This document shows positions 62,353-64,000 of a stretch of DNA of 64,000 nt, one piece after another. This stretch comes from Dama dama (lineage: Eukaryota; Chordata; Mammalia; Artiodactyla; Cervidae): contig NC_083688.1 of NCBI RefSeq assembly GCF_033118175.1, positions 6,841,001 to 6,905,000 on the forward strand, in the 5' to 3' direction. Position numbers and translations under genes: made by a program. Below the pieces are notes generated by a model. It ran no database searches. It had not been told where the DNA came from and saw only the letters and a list, made by a program, of their open reading frames with translations. How positions within the stretch are numbered: position 1 is the first letter of the stretch; every line of letters starts with the position of its first letter.

Positions 62353-63074
62353 CACAACTAGACTTTCAGCTCAGCGCCCCCGCCTGGTTCAATGGGAAAT
62401 TGCAATTGCTAAGCGGGGTGGCTTTGGAGGAAACCAGCTCTTGCAGGGAGGGGTAGCCTAGCTCTGAATTGCCTTTTGCTTTGGCAAGCAGATTATTTAC
62501 TACTGGGCACCTGGGAAGCCTGAAAGTCTGGCTAGCAATAAGTAATCAACACTATTTAACCTTTTCCTACCCAGCAGATGTTGTTTCGAACCTTTCTCAT
62601 ACATCATTTTATAAAGCCCTCATAATAAAACACTATAAAGTAGGCACTCTTATTATTCCCTTTTTATATACGAGATTTAAAGAAGCTAAGCGACTTGCCC
62701 AGCAGGCCATACCCAATATTTGTAGGACTGGGGCAAGAGTACAAATAAGGAAGCTTTGCAGCAGAACAGCTTCAAAGTCAATGGGGGTGGAGTAGCCAGT
62801 ACAGGACGGTAGTGCGTCTGAGGTGCTGGCTGCGGATTTCAATGCAATCATTTGCCCTCACTTGTTCATTGTCTGGCTTTTGCTTCTACAGATGCTGCTT
62901 TTTATCTGATTCAGACAGACTGTGAACATATCTTGTATACTTTTCAAAATCTTCATAAGGTATAATTTTGATGACTGCAGATTTTCCTGTAGTTTGTCAA
63001 ATTAATAAAGACCATATGACTTCCCCCAAAAAAGTTATAAATGGAACTAATGAGCTGTTCAATAAAATACAGCC
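62353..63074. other. Intergenic DNA with MIR-like remnant
   Basis: A MIR-like segment lies at about 62595-62760 (CTTATTATTCCCTTTTTATA, GCGACTTGCCCAGCAGGCC). No gene was seen. Confidence 0.5.
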
Positions 63075-63218
63075 TAGGGAATTCCCTGGCAGTCCATTGG
63101 TTAAGGTTCCAAGCTTTTACTGCTGCAGGCCTGGGTTTGATCCCTGGTGAGGGAACTATGATCCCGCAGACTTCATGGCCTGGCCGCAAACAGCCAAAAA
63201 AACCAAAAATACAGCCTA
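63075..63218 (+). repeat. CHR-type SINE
   Basis: GGGAATTCCCTGGCAGTCCA, GGGTTTGATCCCTGGTGAGG and GGCCTGGCCGCAAACAGCC with an A-rich end. Confidence 0.88.
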
Positions 63219-63714
63219 TTGTGCCACCTTGACAAATAAATACCTTAACGATGACCTGGGGGCCACATTTAGATTTCTGAGCCTTTGGAACTCTGCACTA
63301 GAAGGTCATAGAATGGGAAAAGGCAAGGCCCTAGCCCCACCCCTCTTTTCATACCCCTGAATATGTTTCCCTGCAAGGGGGCTTGAGCACAGATGTGCAG
63401 GTGTCCTAATCTGCATGCTCACACTCTATGGCAGGGTTTCTAAATTGAAAAGGCCCATCAGGTATCCAGCACAGTGAATGATGAAAGAGCCACAGCATCA
63501 CATCAGAATACTAGGGACCAAGAGAAGATCTTAAAAGCTTCCAGGGAGGAAATGCGGGAAATACACACAAAGAATCAGAATGACACTGTATTTCTCAAAG
63601 CTAGGAGAAAATAGAATAACAGCTTCAAAATCTTAAGATTCCATCCTCATCCAAATTACCAATTAAATATAAGGGAAGTTTAAAGACATTTTCAGGGGTT
63701 ACTTCCTATGTATG
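63219..63714. repeat. Intergenic DNA with old L1M-like fragment
   Basis: About 63425-63705 resembles an old L1 region (AGAGAAGATCTTAAAAGCTT, TTTAAAGACATTTTCAGGGG). The preceding 200 bp is unrecognised. Confidence 0.55.
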
Positions 63715-64000
63715 GTAGCGTGGTAGCCACCTACAAGAGGGCCTCTAATAGGTTCTACCTCTTGGTATTCACACCCTTACGGTGTTTCCTCCCACATGAA
63801 ATATGGCTGACCTATGGAACCATGGAATACTGCAGAATGAACAATATGTGATTTCTAAGGTGAGGCCAAAAAAGACACTGTATTTTCTATTTTGCCCTCT
63901 CTTGGATCACTTGCTGTGGTTAAAGCCAGCCACCATGTCAGGAGGACACTCAAGCAGTCCTATGGAGTGGTCCATAGGAAGAACTGAGGTCTTGTGCCAA
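63715..64000 (+). mobile_element. MaLR/MLT1-type LTR, running off the window
   Basis: TTGGTATTCACACCC, CTTGGATCACTTGCTGTGG, AAGCCAGCCACCATGTCAGG and GACACTCAAGCAGTCCTATG are landmarks of MLT1-type non-coding LTRs of the ancient ERVL-MaLR group. No retroviral coding sequence is present here. Confidence 0.75.

Overview
This window is mammalian nuclear DNA from a ruminant, probably a bovid. The repeats show it directly. About two dozen Bov-tA/Bov-A SINE copies, a BovB (RTE-type) LINE with a readable reverse-transcriptase segment, about fifteen CHR-type tRNA-derived SINEs and a ruminant-type L1 3' end all occur. Older MIR, L1M, Tigger and MaLR remains lie beneath them. I cannot separate cattle, sheep, goat or related species from the sequence alone.

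Two protein-coding genes are present, both on the + strand. RPL11 (ribosomal protein uL5/L11 of the 60S subunit) has its coding exons at 4951-8686. ELOA (Elongin A/TCEB3, the large subunit of the Elongin transcription-elongation factor and a Cul5 substrate receptor) has coding exons at 44094/44172-57444, with a 3' UTR running to about 59.8 kb. Every exon was joined by hand at GT/AG sites. The coding lengths close exactly in frame: 537 nt (178 aa plus stop) for RPL11 and 2325 nt (774 aa plus stop) for ELOA from its downstream start. RPL11-ELOA in this order and orientation matches the conserved neighbourhood on human 1p36.

Layout: 1-4.7 kb is repeat-rich DNA upstream of RPL11. It includes an L1 fragment with an inverted 5' part about 200 bp from the RPL11 start site. 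RPL11 and its CpG-rich promoter occupy 4.75-8.75 kb. The region 8.75-43.7 kb is intergenic, with SINE clusters, nested insertions, a BovB LINE inside a Bov-tA tail, several GA-rich ancient repeats and a Tigger-like element; I found no convincing gene there. The ELOA CpG island, gene and long 3' UTR fill 43.7-59.8 kb. The region 59.8-64 kb is intergenic with CHR and Bov-tA SINEs, L1 remains and a MaLR-type LTR running off the end.

The two genes do not form an operon-like unit. Both are broadly needed genes with CpG-island promoters: RPL11 carries a 5'TOP-type start for growth-linked translation, and ELOA has a GC-rich leader with two in-frame starts. I found no new gene system. The most useful observations are regulatory and structural: a NAGNAG acceptor in RPL11, tandem start codons in ELOA, SINEs close to ELOA exons, nested insertions with intact target-site duplications, and an exact 70-bp tandem duplication.
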